DNA of 60,824 nt from Gordoniibacillus chartarius (GCF_042432825.1 NZ_JBHLWN010000101.1:1-60824), one strand, 5' to 3'; shown: positions 1-8,804, counted from the stretch's first letter. Notes: generated from the letters alone by a model not told the origin. A program made the numbers and translations.

Positions 1-52
1 ATATATCAAACAAATGTTCGCATGTGAAGGATTTGCTGAGGCAACTTGATAT

Positions 53-790
53 TCAAATAATATTTTTCGCCTGCTGATAATGGTTGGAGGTGAAGTAACT
101 AGGGTAATTGTTTTCCGCCGCATCGATAACGCCCGTCTGCAAGGCGCTGAACACTTCGCCGTACGGCATCGGCGTCGCGTTGGCGCCAAGCGCGTTCATA
201 AGATCGATATTGACCTTGTTCTGAATGACGCGTACCTTCTGTCCCTTCAGATCGGCGATGGAGTTGATCGGTTTGCGGGAGTAGAAATGGCGGGCTCCCG
301 AGCTGTAGTACGCAAGTCCCTTCATGCGGGATGTCTCCAGGCTGTCCAGCAGCTTCGTGCCGTACTCGCCCTCAAGGAATTTCCACTGATGCTCTTCATT
401 ATCGAAAATATACGGCAGGCTGAATACCTCGTAATTTTTGTTGAAGCCGCCTAATGCCCCTGTGCTGACCCGCGTGAATTCGATTGCGCCCAGCTGCACC
501 TGCTCGATAACCGCTTTTTCTTCCCCCAGCTGCGACGAGGGGAAGACGTCGATCTTAATGCGGCCTTCCGAACGCTGATTGACGAGCTCGGCGAACTTCT
601 TGTCGCCGATCGTCGTCGGATAGTCGGCTGGATGCGTCTCGGCTAAACGGAACGTATATTTAGGCCCGTCCGCCTTTTTCTCTTGCCCGCCGGCCGCCCC
701 CGTAGTTTCGCTCGTCCGGCTGCCGCATGCCGATAATACGACTCCGGCCAGCAGCACGAAACCCATGGATGTTGCCATTGTCTTTTTCAT
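53..790 (-). CDS. dctP: TRAP transporter solute-binding protein DctP, truncated at its C-terminus
   Basis: Periplasmic-type (here lipid-anchored) binding protein of a tripartite ATP-independent transporter. The first 25 residues are a lipoprotein signal with lipobox VVLSACG. The body carries DctP features such as LAETHPADYPT, SRKPINSIADLKGQKVRV and the region FSALQTGVIDAAENNYPS. It stops after 245 residues at AKNII-stop, whereas the family is about 330-340 residues, and no frame in the remaining 52 bases resembles the missing part, which is abruptly AT-rich. Of two possible ATGs, 790 was chosen because AGGGG lies about 11 bases upstream; 799 has it only 2 bases away. It is the last gene of dctQ-dctM-dctP. 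It is probably non-functional unless the break is an assembly artefact. Confidence 0.85.
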   Translation of the reverse strand: MKKTMATSMGFVLLAGVVLSACGSRTSETTGAAGGQEKKADGPKYTFRLAETHPADYPTTIGDKKFAELVNQRSEGRIKIDVFPSSQLGEEKAVIEQVQLGAIEFTRVSTGALGGFNKNYEVFSLPYIFDNEEHQWKFLEGEYGTKLLDSLETSRMKGLAYYSSGARHFYSRKPINSIADLKGQKVRVIQNKVNIDLMNALGANATPMPYGEVFSALQTGVIDAAENNYPSYFTSNHYQQAKNII

Positions 791-826
791 TGAACCCATC
801 GCCCCTAAAAGTAAAGTTTGGAATGA

Positions 827-2122
827 TTACTTAAACTTGTTCGGAAGCCACATGACCAGCTCCGGAATATAGGTGAGCACGAGCAGTACGATACACAGGA
901 CATAGAAGAACGGCATCATCGCCCGCGTGGCCTGCGATATCGACGTATTCCCGATCGCGGCTCCAACGAACAGAACCGTACCGACAGGCGGCGTCAGCAA
1001 GCCGATGCCCAGGTTCAGCATCATAATAATCCCGAAGTGCACCGGATCGACCCCGATCGCCGTCACTACGGGAAGCAGGATCGGCGTCATAATCATGATG
1101 AGCGGAGCCATATCCATCGGGGCCCCCAAGAGCAGCAGCAAAATGTTGATAATCAGCAAAATTATGATCGGACTGTCCGATATCGAGAGCATCCACTCGG
1201 TCACCAGGGCCGGCACCTTAAGGAAGGCGAGCACATAGCCGAAGGAAGCCGAGGCTGCGATTAAGAACAGGACCATGGATACGGTGCGGAGCGTTCTTTT
1301 CAAGATGACCCCCATCCGCCGCAGCGGAATGTCCCGGTAGACGAGAAAGGTCAGAATGAACGCGTACAGACACGCGAGCGCGCCGCTTTCCGTTGCCGTA
1401 AACCAGCCGGTGAAGATGCCTCCCAGAATAATGACCGCCGTCATCATCGACAGCAATCCGTCGCGGATGATTTTCGGCACCTCGGACATCGGAACCGCTT
1501 CGCCTTTTTGATAGCCGCGCCTTACCGCGATGATATAGCTGGTGACCATCAGCGACAAGCAGAGAATAATGCCAGGTACAATGCCTGCGAGAAACAAGCT
1601 CGTAATCGAGATGCCGCCGCCGGCTGCCAGCGAATACAGCACGAGATTGTGGCTGGGCGGAACGACGACGCCTTGAATGGAAGCGGATACCGTTACGCCG
1701 ACGGTATAATCGGTATCATAGCCTTTTTTCTTCATCATCGGAATCATAACCGACCCGATCGAGGATACGTCGGCCACCGCGGAGCCCGATATGTTCCCGA
1801 AGAACATGCAAGCCACACAGTTGACCATGGCCAGCCCCCCGCGAATCGCTCCCACGATGACCTGCGCCATATTGATGAGCCGCAGCGCCATCCGGCCCTC
1901 GCTCATGATTTGACCGGCCAGAATGAAGAACGGAATCGTAAGGAGCGAATAAGAATTCATCCCTTGAATCATCGTCTGGCCTACGGTCGCGAGCGGCACC
2001 TTCAAGTATAGAAGCGTCAAGATGGATGAGCCTGCCAGCGAGAGCGAAATGGGAAAGCGAAGCAGGACAAGCAGTACAAAGCTGATCGATAAGATCCAAA
2101 TTGCGGTGGAAGTATCCATCAT
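827..2122 (-). CDS. dctM: TRAP transporter large permease DctM
   Basis: The 431-residue integral membrane subunit carries out Na+-coupled solute uptake with DctP and DctQ. About twelve hydrophobic segments are visible over the whole length, with the typical FGNISGSAVADVSSIGS and GLLTPPVGTVLFVGAAIG signatures. Length is normal for the family. Its ATG overlaps the dctQ stop by four bases (ATGA), so the two are probably translationally coupled. The substrate cannot be told from sequence; C4-dicarboxylates, sialic acid or uronates are typical for relatives. Confidence 0.95.
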   Translation of the reverse strand: MMDTSTAIWILSISFVLLVLLRFPISLSLAGSSILTLLYLKVPLATVGQTMIQGMNSYSLLTIPFFILAGQIMSEGRMALRLINMAQVIVGAIRGGLAMVNCVACMFFGNISGSAVADVSSIGSVMIPMMKKKGYDTDYTVGVTVSASIQGVVVPPSHNLVLYSLAAGGGISITSLFLAGIVPGIILCLSLMVTSYIIAVRRGYQKGEAVPMSEVPKIIRDGLLSMMTAVIILGGIFTGWFTATESGALACLYAFILTFLVYRDIPLRRMGVILKRTLRTVSMVLFLIAASASFGYVLAFLKVPALVTEWMLSISDSPIIILLIINILLLLLGAPMDMAPLIMIMTPILLPVVTAIGVDPVHFGIIMMLNLGIGLLTPPVGTVLFVGAAIGNTSISQATRAMMPFFYVLCIVLLVLTYIPELVMWLPNKFK

Positions 2123-2619
2123 TCGTGTCCGCCTCCGATATCTCCGTGTCTGGACGTGTTGATGCCGAACAGCTGCAGCAGCGCATACACGCAGGTCATC
2201 AGTCCGGTGAGCGGCATTACGGCATACAAAATACTGTTGGGTAATCCGGTTGCCGGAAGCTCCGATTCATTCATCATTTTTGTGAAATCCCATCCGTAAT
2301 ACATTAAATATCCGCCGAAAGCGATGATGCTTACCGCGATCACTTTATCAAGCAACCAATTGAATTGCTGCGGCAGCTTGCTTGTAAAGGAATCGATACC
2401 CAGATGAAGCTTCTCCCGGAATCCGATCGCTATGCCCATGAATGCGAACCATACGAGCAGAAGCAGCGTAATCTCCTCGGACCAGAACAGTACGAAGTGA
2501 AACAGCTTCCGGGTCAATACCTGCAGCGTAACGATGAGAATCATCGACAGCAATCCGATGAGCGCCACGTTCTCAAAGAACCGGTCGATCGCGAGTAATG
2601 CTCGTTTGACTTGCTGCAA
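2119..2619 (-). CDS. dctQ: TRAP transporter small permease DctQ
   Basis: A 166-residue protein with four predicted membrane helices, the accessory small permease that pairs with DctM. The start is TTG at 2619, supported by AGGAGGGG five bases upstream; no ATG gives as good a site. It is the first gene of the TRAP operon, downstream of a cre-like promoter region at about 2665-2680. Family assignment rests on helix pattern, the LFWSEEITLLLLVWFAFMG region and position next to dctM. Confidence 0.93.
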   Translation of the reverse strand: MQQVKRALLAIDRFFENVALIGLLSMILIVTLQVLTRKLFHFVLFWSEEITLLLLVWFAFMGIAIGFREKLHLGIDSFTSKLPQQFNWLLDKVIAVSIIAFGGYLMYYGWDFTKMMNESELPATGLPNSILYAVMPLTGLMTCVYALLQLFGINTSRHGDIGGGHE

Positions 2620-2664
2620 TGCGGCCCCTCCTTTTGGTCATTGTATTCAACCGGTTATGCCGTT

Positions 2665-2680
2665 ATTATAGCGCTTACAT
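2665..2680 (-). promoter_or_regulatory. cre-like site overlapping a -10 box, upstream of the TRAP operon
   Basis: On the minus strand ATGTAAGCGCTATAAT fits the CcpA cre consensus WTGNAANCGNWNNCWW with one mismatch, and its last six bases are a perfect TATAAT -10 hexamer about 45 bases upstream of dctQ. The -35 is poor. A site placed over the -10 would repress, which suits a carbohydrate or dicarboxylate transporter under catabolite control. This is inference from the match only. Confidence 0.45.
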
Positions 2681-2751
2681 TTGAACGGACGTAACGCCAG
2701 CCCTTTTAGTTTTTTTTGTAGTTTTTTTAGGTATCACTATCAGATGCCATA

Positions 2752-2803
2752 TAAAAAAAACCGAAGGCGCCTTCGCTTCGCACGGACAGCGGGACCTTCG
2801 GGT
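2752..2803 (-). terminator. Intrinsic terminator after the GNAT gene
   Basis: On the minus strand a CCGAAGG...CCTTCGG stem (with an internal self-complementary CGAAGGCGCCTTCG) is followed by eight T residues. It lies just downstream of the acetyltransferase stop codon. Confidence 0.75.
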
Positions 2804-2820
2804 TATGTGGGTACTATTTT

Positions 2821-3297
2821 TTATCCAATGCTTTTCGCATAGCAGCGGCTCGACGGGCAATCTACGTATTCTCCGTAGCTCGGGATCGGCGCAAAGCCAT
2901 GCTTCACGTAAAGCGCAATCGCCTCAGGCTGCTCTTCACCGGTCTCCAGCAGCAGCTCCTTAAAGCCGCGTTCAATGGAACGAGCTTCCAAGTATTCCAG
3001 CATACGCGATGCGATGCCCCGTTTGCGGAATGCCGGATCGACGAAAAAGCGCTTCAGCTCGGCTTGCTCGCCGTTCAGCGGCCGGATGGCGCTGCAGCCG
3101 ACAGCCTGTCCGCTAATGAAGGTAACGATAAACGTAACCTCATCCATCTCCGGAGCATCCAAATCTAGCGTAAAAATTTCTTCAACCGGATACCGCTGCT
3201 GCAAGTCCTCGTCCAGCTTGGCGATCAAGCTGCGAAGATCGGCGTTCGTTGCCGCCACCTCGCGAATGATGAGATCATCCCATGACGGTTTATTCAT
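2821..3297 (-). CDS. GNAT family N-acetyltransferase
   Basis: A 158-residue acetyl-CoA-dependent acetyltransferase. The acetyl-CoA-binding motif A is clear: LKRFFVDPAFRKRGIASRML, followed by the family-typical LYVKHGF near the C-terminus. The start chosen is the ATG at 3297 (MNKPSWDDL); the upstream extension in the same frame is arginine- and cysteine-rich and overlaps the preceding gene. It overlaps the small coiled-coil gene upstream by 8 bases, so the two are probably co-translated. The substrate is unknown. Confidence 0.88.
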   Translation of the reverse strand: MNKPSWDDLIIREVAATNADLRSLIAKLDEDLQQRYPVEEIFTLDLDAPEMDEVTFIVTFISGQAVGCSAIRPLNGEQAELKRFFVDPAFRKRGIASRMLEYLEARSIERGFKELLLETGEEQPEAIALYVKHGFAPIPSYGEYVDCPSSRCYAKSIG

Positions 3298-3532
3298 GAA
3301 TGGCCTCCCACAATTTACTCGACATATGATGCGGCCCCGTTTCCGGCTGCGCCTTACGCAGCGCCGCCTCTCCCCGCAGCCGCTCGTTCTCCGCGAGCAG
3401 CGCCGCAAAATCGGCCGCCAGCTGCTCATAGCTCTCGATCATGTGCAGCAGCTCTTCACGTTCATAACCGGCATCGGCAAACAACTGCCGAAGCGCTTCC
3501 CGCCACACTAGCGGACTTCCTTTTCCCGACAC
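3290..3532 (-). CDS. Small coiled-coil protein of unknown function
   Basis: An approximately 80-residue product, not recognised. It is largely helical and probably coiled coil around EELLHMIESYEQLAADFAALLAENERL. It sits between the metallophosphoesterase (19 bases away) and the acetyltransferase (8-base overlap), with no gap for a promoter, so it is likely part of that operon. The start is taken as GTG at 3532 behind GGGAAAGGGG eight bases upstream; GTG at 3508 is a rival. The longer reading frame starting at 3619 runs into the phosphoesterase gene and has an unlikely composition. Confidence 0.55.
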   Translation of the reverse strand: MSGKGSPLVWREALRQLFADAGYEREELLHMIESYEQLAADFAALLAENERLRGEAALRKAQPETGPHHMSSKLWEAIHE

Positions 3533-3551
3533 AATAGCATCCCCTTTCCCG

Positions 3552-4385
3552 TTAAGCGTCGCCGAACCGGATTTGCACAGCCGGCAGCGGCGCACCGTGC
3601 AGCTCGTGCGGATACCCAAGCGAACCGTTCACGAACCGGCAGCCATGCCGCACATAATCATCCCGGCGATGAACATGTCCGTAGCACCACAGCTTCCCTT
3701 CGGCATGCTTCCGGTACGGCTCCGCGTCAAAATAATAATAACTCGTCGAACGCTCCAGCTCCCGTCCTTCCGGCACGCGGCTCCAATCCGGAGCCACGTG
3801 CGTGACGATAACGTCGGCTCTCTCCACGATCCGTCCCAGCTTCCGCTTCTCTTCCCGGATCAGCTCCTCGAGCCACCCGGCCGGCCCGGCAATAAAGCGG
3901 GAATCGTTCGAGTGCTGTTTCCAATGATCGTAAATGCGCGCATAATGGCCGCCCAATATTTGAATGCCGTATTGAAAATCGTACCACATCGTACAGCCGC
4001 CGTAGGTGACCCCGTCCACCTTCACGCAGCTGCCGTCCAGGAAATGGACGTTCGGTATGCGCTGCAGCATTCGGCGCAGCTCGTCCACCCGGAGCGCGGA
4101 CCGGTACTTATATTTGTGACGCTCCGCCGGCGTTTGCAAATAATAATCGTGATTGCCTGCCACGACGAGCACATGCCGGTACACTTCAGCCAGCTTGCGC
4201 AACAGCGTTACGTTTTGTTTATTGATATGTCCGACATCCCCGGCAACGACAAGCACCTGCGAAGGAATGTCCGGTACGACGGCCTTCAACAGCCGATGCA
4301 GCTGCTGCGCGGAGAAGATCGGATTCCACGACGGCCGCACCCAGAAGTCCACATGGAGATCGGAAATCAGGTCAAAGCTTGGCAT
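3552..4385 (-). CDS. Calcineurin-like metallophosphoesterase
   Basis: A 277-residue cytoplasmic phosphoesterase with the dinuclear-metal motifs in order: SDLHVD at the N-terminus, GDVGH, GNHDYY, VTHVAP and GHVH near the C-terminus. No signal peptide is present. This is the Icc/YkuE-like general fold; the substrate (cyclic nucleotide, protein phosphate or other) cannot be read from sequence. It heads a probable three-gene operon with the small coiled-coil protein and the GNAT gene. Confidence 0.9.
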   Translation of the reverse strand: MPSFDLISDLHVDFWVRPSWNPIFSAQQLHRLLKAVVPDIPSQVLVVAGDVGHINKQNVTLLRKLAEVYRHVLVVAGNHDYYLQTPAERHKYKYRSALRVDELRRMLQRIPNVHFLDGSCVKVDGVTYGGCTMWYDFQYGIQILGGHYARIYDHWKQHSNDSRFIAGPAGWLEELIREEKRKLGRIVERADVIVTHVAPDWSRVPEGRELERSTSYYYFDAEPYRKHAEGKLWCYGHVHRRDDYVRHGCRFVNGSLGYPHELHGAPLPAVQIRFGDA

Positions 4386-4472
4386 GCGTTCACCCCCGGC
4401 TAGACGTCTCGATGTCGATATGGATAGATTACCATAGGTTGCAACATGGAAAAAGATGCATTTCCACCCGAC

Positions 4473-5711
4473 CTACAGATCCGCCTCACTTCCCCGCTCC
4501 GCCCGCATGCGGGGCATCGCCGCCCAGCGCACCCACGCCCAAGTGACCAGTAGGCCTACAGCCGTAATCCAGTACGGCAGCAGCGTATTCCTCGATTGCA
4601 GCACAATGCCTCCGACGTAGGCGGCCAGCGCGCCTCCCCCGGCGCGAAATACGCTGCGCAGCGCGGCGAACCGGTTGCGTTCCGCTTCGGGCACAGCCGA
4701 CATCGTCTCGCTTTCAATCATGTTGTTCAACAGCGTAAAACAGCCTCCGCGCACAACCAGCACGGCGGCAAACCAATAAGCCCCGAGCGGGATACCGAGC
4801 GCGAACGAAAATAGGACATTCAGCGCGAACACTGCATCGAACGCTTTGGCAGGTCCCAGCCTTTCCAGCAGCATCGGCATCAGCAGCGACCCGATGAACA
4901 GCGCGAAGCCGTTCGCACTCAGCAGCAGCGACACTTGCTCATCCGACCATCCGTACCGGTATTGCACGATGACATTCGCATAAGGACCGGCAATATTGAA
5001 GCTGAAGCTGAATAAAAAGACGGAGCCCGATAAAATGAGCAGCTTGACCGGGGATGAACGTCGGAGCGGCGGATTGGCGGACACGTATGTCGACCGTTCC
5101 GGCGGCGGCCGTTTGGCCGGCTTGTCGACCGGAAGCAGAATAGCGCGCAGAACGGCTCCTGCCGCTATGCAGGCTGCTCCCAAATAAAACGTGTTTTGAT
5201 ACAATGTCGTCATCCCGCCCAGCAGACCGGGCAAATAGCCGCCGAGCAGCGTACCGACGCCGGTGAACAAAGTGAATACCGCGAAGAGCATGGAATACGC
5301 AAGCGTCTCTTGTTTTTTCTCCGAACAATACTGAAAGAGCAGCTGGATTTCGCTTGTGACGAGAAACGTCAGTCCGACCGACCACGTCAGCATCGCAAGG
5401 AGCATATGCAGCTGCGTGAAGCCGAGGCCGAAGCCTGCGGTCGCGGCGCCCATCAGCAGCATGCCGGCCGTGAGCATCCGTTTGCGTCCGAGCCGGGTAA
5501 CGAGCATGCCGGCGGGCAGTCCGACAAGCCCGGCCGCGAGCGTGCCTGCGGATGTAATCATCCCGATCTGCTGCGGATCGATGTGCAGGGCAAGCATGTG
5601 GAGATTTTGAATCATTGTGAGAATGCCGATCCCGATACCGAGCAGCATCTCGGTACCGATAAAGCGAAGAACGCCATCCGGCAGCGCAAGTACCGCGCGA
5701 AACGTTGACAT
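4473..5711 (-). CDS. MFS transporter
   Basis: A 412-residue major facilitator protein with about twelve membrane helices in two halves separated by a basic loop (near AKRPPPERST). The motif-A-like loop between helices 2 and 3 reads GMLVTRLGRKRML. The start is placed at ATG 5711 (MSTFRAVLALPDG); a TTG at 5768 in frame is possible because the GGGGG ribosome site is 14 bases from the ATG. It diverges from yojF. The exported compound is unknown. Confidence 0.88.
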   Translation of the reverse strand: MSTFRAVLALPDGVLRFIGTEMLLGIGIGILTMIQNLHMLALHIDPQQIGMITSAGTLAAGLVGLPAGMLVTRLGRKRMLTAGMLLMGAATAGFGLGFTQLHMLLAMLTWSVGLTFLVTSEIQLLFQYCSEKKQETLAYSMLFAVFTLFTGVGTLLGGYLPGLLGGMTTLYQNTFYLGAACIAAGAVLRAILLPVDKPAKRPPPERSTYVSANPPLRRSSPVKLLILSGSVFLFSFSFNIAGPYANVIVQYRYGWSDEQVSLLLSANGFALFIGSLLMPMLLERLGPAKAFDAVFALNVLFSFALGIPLGAYWFAAVLVVRGGCFTLLNNMIESETMSAVPEAERNRFAALRSVFRAGGGALAAYVGGIVLQSRNTLLPYWITAVGLLVTWAWVRWAAMPRMRAERGSEADL

Positions 5712-5886
5712 TTGTTGTGCCGGTTCCCCCTTCGTTGTCGCGGTCCCAATTAATAGTCCTGTGGTCAATTAGTCCGCATGTCCATATGCTACTCCCGATG
5801 GATATTATTTGCAATATGCACTGGCTATTCTGCGCTAAAACTGGGACAATAGAAGGCATAATTCCATATGGGAAGGTGACCCTCCT

Positions 5887-6195
5887 ATGCAGCTCATCGA
5901 TCGAAAACGGCTGGAGACGGCACTCTCCAGCTTTGCCGGCGCTACCGTCTTCACCCATATCGAGGTAACTCCAGGCGGCTTTGCCCGCAACATCCCGGTC
6001 CATATTATTGAAACCTATCTTCACGGAGAAGGCCCTTATCGTGCGGCGCTCAGGCTGGAGGAGCAAGGCTGGATTCGCGTGGAAGGCTTGACCCACATGG
6101 TACTGGACGAGAACGGACGGCTGCTGCTCGCCGGACACGACGCCGAGGGCAAGCTGACAACGGCTCTCGAGCTGTCCCGCACTCGTTTTGATTAG
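5887..6195 (+). CDS. yojF: YojF family protein (DUF1806), partner of BshB2
   Basis: A 102-residue small cytoplasmic protein recognised as the YojF family by its sequence (TPGGFARNIPVHIIETYLHG, GPYRAALRLEEQGWIRVEGL) and by being directly upstream of bshB2, the arrangement seen in Bacillus (yojF-yojG). The molecular function is not established; co-occurrence suggests a role with bacillithiol. The start has GGAAGGTG eight bases upstream. The spacing to the next start is 16 bases, so the two genes form an operon. Confidence 0.88.
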   Translation: MQLIDRKRLETALSSFAGATVFTHIEVTPGGFARNIPVHIIETYLHGEGPYRAALRLEEQGWIRVEGLTHMVLDENGRLLLAGHDAEGKLTTALELSRTRFD

Positions 6196-6211
6196 AAAGG
6201 AGACCTGCCAG

Positions 6212-6928
6212 ATGACCTCATCAACGCTGCGAATGCTGCTCGTCCTTGCCCATCCCGACGATGAAACGTTTATATTCGGCGGTACGATCGCGAAGTACGC
6301 CGAGCAAGGCGTCGAGATCTCCCTCGTCTGCGCAACGAAGGGAGAGATGGGACGGCGCATGGGCAATCCGCCGTTCGTAAACCGGGAAACGATGCCGCTG
6401 CTGCGCGAAGGCGAGCTGCGCGAGGCGTGCCGGCTGCTCGGCATTCGGGAGCTTCATTTTCTCGGCCTTCGGGACAAGCTTGTAGAGTGCGAACCGGTCG
6501 ACCGTCTCGCCGGTACGGTTGCCGCCCATATTCACCGTCACCGGCCCCACATCGTCCTGACCTTCCATGAGAGAATCGGCGGCCATCCGGACCATTGCGC
6601 CATCGGACGGGCGACCCGAGTCGCTTGCGAATCGCTGCGCGTCGTCTACCCCGAGCTGCGGCTCTACTATATTTCGTTCGGCGAAGCGATGAAGCGACCG
6701 GAGCGATACGGCTTCTGTAGAGAGCAAGTTACGAGAATCGACATCAGCGCTTACCGGAAAGCGAAAATGCTGGCGTTCCGGGCCCACCGTTCCCAAACCG
6801 AGCTGGACCGCGGACTGTGGGGCCCGGACGAGGAAGTAGCCCGGCAATTCGGGACAACGGAATACTTTATTCAGGCCGAACCTCCGTTCTCCCCCGGCGA
6901 AAACGACTTGTTTTCAGGATTTCGATGA
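6212..6928 (+). CDS. bshB2: Bacillithiol biosynthesis deacetylase BshB2
   Basis: A 238-residue LmbE/PIG-L-type zinc deacetylase, expected to remove acetyl from GlcNAc-malate on the way to bacillithiol. The zinc motif AHPDDE appears at the N-terminus and the downstream histidines in the GGHPDHCAIG segment. The start ATG 6212 has AAAGGAGA eight bases upstream; the in-frame TTG at 6188 would overlap yojF without a site. It may also act on bacillithiol S-conjugates, as relatives do. Confidence 0.92.
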   Translation: MTSSTLRMLLVLAHPDDETFIFGGTIAKYAEQGVEISLVCATKGEMGRRMGNPPFVNRETMPLLREGELREACRLLGIRELHFLGLRDKLVECEPVDRLAGTVAAHIHRHRPHIVLTFHERIGGHPDHCAIGRATRVACESLRVVYPELRLYYISFGEAMKRPERYGFCREQVTRIDISAYRKAKMLAFRAHRSQTELDRGLWGPDEEVARQFGTTEYFIQAEPPFSPGENDLFSGFR

Positions 6929-6956
6929 AAAAAGTTTCAAACTGTGATGTGATTCC

Positions 6957-6985
6957 TATTTATCCTCGCCGCAACGTCCTATAAT
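6957..6985 (+). promoter_or_regulatory. Possible promoter of the GGDEF-EAL gene
   Basis: A perfect TATAAT (6980-6985) lies 35 bases upstream of the start codon. The hexamer 17 bases before it (TATTTA) is a poor -35, so activity may need an activator or another sigma factor. Confidence 0.35.
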
Positions 6986-7019
6986 GAAATTATCTTCTTA
7001 GCCGATTGCAGGTGAGCTC

Positions 7020-8726
7020 ATGATGACAGATGACTTGATGTATCCAAAAGACTCGCGGCTCAAAGAGACGGACGAGCGATATCGATCCTTGTTTGAATAC
7101 AATCCTAATGCCATATTTATCCTTGACCGGGAAGGCGTTTGCCAAGCATACAATCCGGCTGCAGCGCTGCTCTTGGGCGGCTGTACGCCGGACATGCAGG
7201 ATCAGCCCCTGGCGGCATGGTTGAAATCGGAGGAAGCTTCCGTATTCGCCGAAGCATGCATCCGCACTTGGGAAACAGGCGAAACTGCGCATGTAGAGAC
7301 GACGCTGCTCCTTCGCGGCTCGAGACGCATCGATGTTACGATTACGCTGCTGCCAAGCCTCGTGCAAGGACATATCGACAGCCTGTTTTGCATCGTTCAG
7401 GACATTACGCAGCGCAAGAGCGACGAGATGACGATTAACCATCTCGCATATCACGACAGCTTGACCGGACTTCCGAACCGTCGTTTGCTGCAGGATCGGC
7501 TGACTGCCATGCTCTCCCCATCTTCTGTTGCACGTCCGGGCGCAGCGGCAAGCTTCGCGATCATGCTGCTCGACCTGGACGGCTTCAAAAACGTCAACGA
7601 TACGCTAGGTCACTTGATCGGCGATGAAACGATCCGCTATGCCTCCATGCGATTGGAAAACTGCGTAAGGGATCTCGACCTGGTCGCCCGCATCGGCGGC
7701 GACGAATTCGTCGTGCTTCTCTCCTCCATCGATACGCCGAAGCAGGTGGCCGAGATTGCCGAACGCATGATCGGCGAGCTGTCGAAGCCGTTCTTCGTCC
7801 ACGGCCATTCCGTCACCTTATCGGCCAGCGTCGGTATCGCGATGTATCCCGACGACGGCGATTGTCCGGATTCGCTGCTGAGGCTCGCCGACAAGGCGAT
7901 GTACCGTGTCAAAGAACGCGGCAAGAACGATTACGCATTCGCCTATGGAGAACATCAGACGATCGCTTACAACAGCTTAGCGGGGATGCGCGATGCGCTT
8001 GCCGCAGGACAGTTCCTCCTGCATTACCAGCCGCTGATGGATACGCAGCTTGACCGTCCGGTCGGCTTTGAAGCGCTGCCGCGGTGGCGGCCGGACGGCG
8101 GAAGGCTGCTGCTGCCCGATCAATTTATTTCCATCGCCGAAGCGAACGGGTTCATCGAACCGTTGACCGACTGGGTGCTGCGTTCCGGCTGTGCCCAAAT
8201 CCATGAATGGAACTCTGCATGGAACGCGGCCCTGCGCCTGCACGTAAACGTCTCGATTCGCCAGCTCGGCCGCAGCCGAACGGCGAACCGGCTGCTAAAC
8301 GTCTTGGAAGAGGAGTCCTTTCCCCCGTCTTTGCTTACGCTGGAAATCAACGAAACCGACCTCCTGCACGATCTGGAGCAAGCCGCCCGGCTGCTGCAGG
8401 AGCTGTACGAAGCGGGCGTGCGGATTGCGGTCGACGACTTCGGCTCCGGTTATTCGCCGTTTGGCTTTCTCCGCCGCTATCCGGTGCATTCGATCAAGCT
8501 GGATCCTTGCTTGATCCGGAACATCGGCAGTGTCAGGGATTCACAGCTCGTCACGGCGATCACCCGGCTGGCGGAGCAGCTCGAGCTGGATGTCGTCGCC
8601 GAAGGCGTGGAGACGGCGGAGCAGCGGAAGGCGCTGCCCGGGCTCGGCTGCCGGATCATGCAGGGGTACCTGTTCGGCATGCCGAAGCAAGCGGAGTCGA
8701 TATCGGACGAATACGGTGCTATATGA
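7020..8726 (+). CDS. PAS-GGDEF-EAL cyclic di-GMP turnover protein
   Basis: A 568-residue signalling protein without membrane segments. Residues about 10-130 form a PAS sensor (ERYRSLFEYNPNAIFILD). Residues about 140-310 are a GGDEF domain with intact GGDEF and an inhibitory RxxD site five residues before it (RDLDLVARIGGDEF). Residues about 320-565 are an EAL domain with FEAL, NVS, LEINE, VDDFGSGYS, KLD, AEGVE and QGY present. Both cyclase and phosphodiesterase sites therefore look complete, so the direction of activity must be set by the PAS domain or partner. One departure: EALPRW where EALLRW or EALVRW is usual. A terminator follows. Confidence 0.93.
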   Translation: MMTDDLMYPKDSRLKETDERYRSLFEYNPNAIFILDREGVCQAYNPAAALLLGGCTPDMQDQPLAAWLKSEEASVFAEACIRTWETGETAHVETTLLLRGSRRIDVTITLLPSLVQGHIDSLFCIVQDITQRKSDEMTINHLAYHDSLTGLPNRRLLQDRLTAMLSPSSVARPGAAASFAIMLLDLDGFKNVNDTLGHLIGDETIRYASMRLENCVRDLDLVARIGGDEFVVLLSSIDTPKQVAEIAERMIGELSKPFFVHGHSVTLSASVGIAMYPDDGDCPDSLLRLADKAMYRVKERGKNDYAFAYGEHQTIAYNSLAGMRDALAAGQFLLHYQPLMDTQLDRPVGFEALPRWRPDGGRLLLPDQFISIAEANGFIEPLTDWVLRSGCAQIHEWNSAWNAALRLHVNVSIRQLGRSRTANRLLNVLEEESFPPSLLTLEINETDLLHDLEQAARLLQELYEAGVRIAVDDFGSGYSPFGFLRRYPVHSIKLDPCLIRNIGSVRDSQLVTAITRLAEQLELDVVAEGVETAEQRKALPGLGCRIMQGYLFGMPKQAESISDEYGAI

Positions 8727-8727
8727 A

Positions 8728-8787
8728 ACAATCCCGGTTTCACCTGAGACGTTGAACTGTCCGGCTGGTGAACCCGGGATTTTTGTT
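8728..8787 (+). terminator. Intrinsic terminator after the GGDEF-EAL gene
   Basis: AATCCCGG-TTTCACC at 8730 pairs with GGTGAACCCGGGATT at 8767-8781, followed by TTTTGTT. It also faces the end of hrpB, so it may serve both directions. Confidence 0.85.
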
Positions 8788-8804
8788 ATTGTGTGGATGA
8801 AACG

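Noticed and set aside
4939..6444. 501-codon frame overlapping the MFS, yojF and bshB2 genes
   Set aside because: It spans three genes with recognised products in other frames and has no motif.
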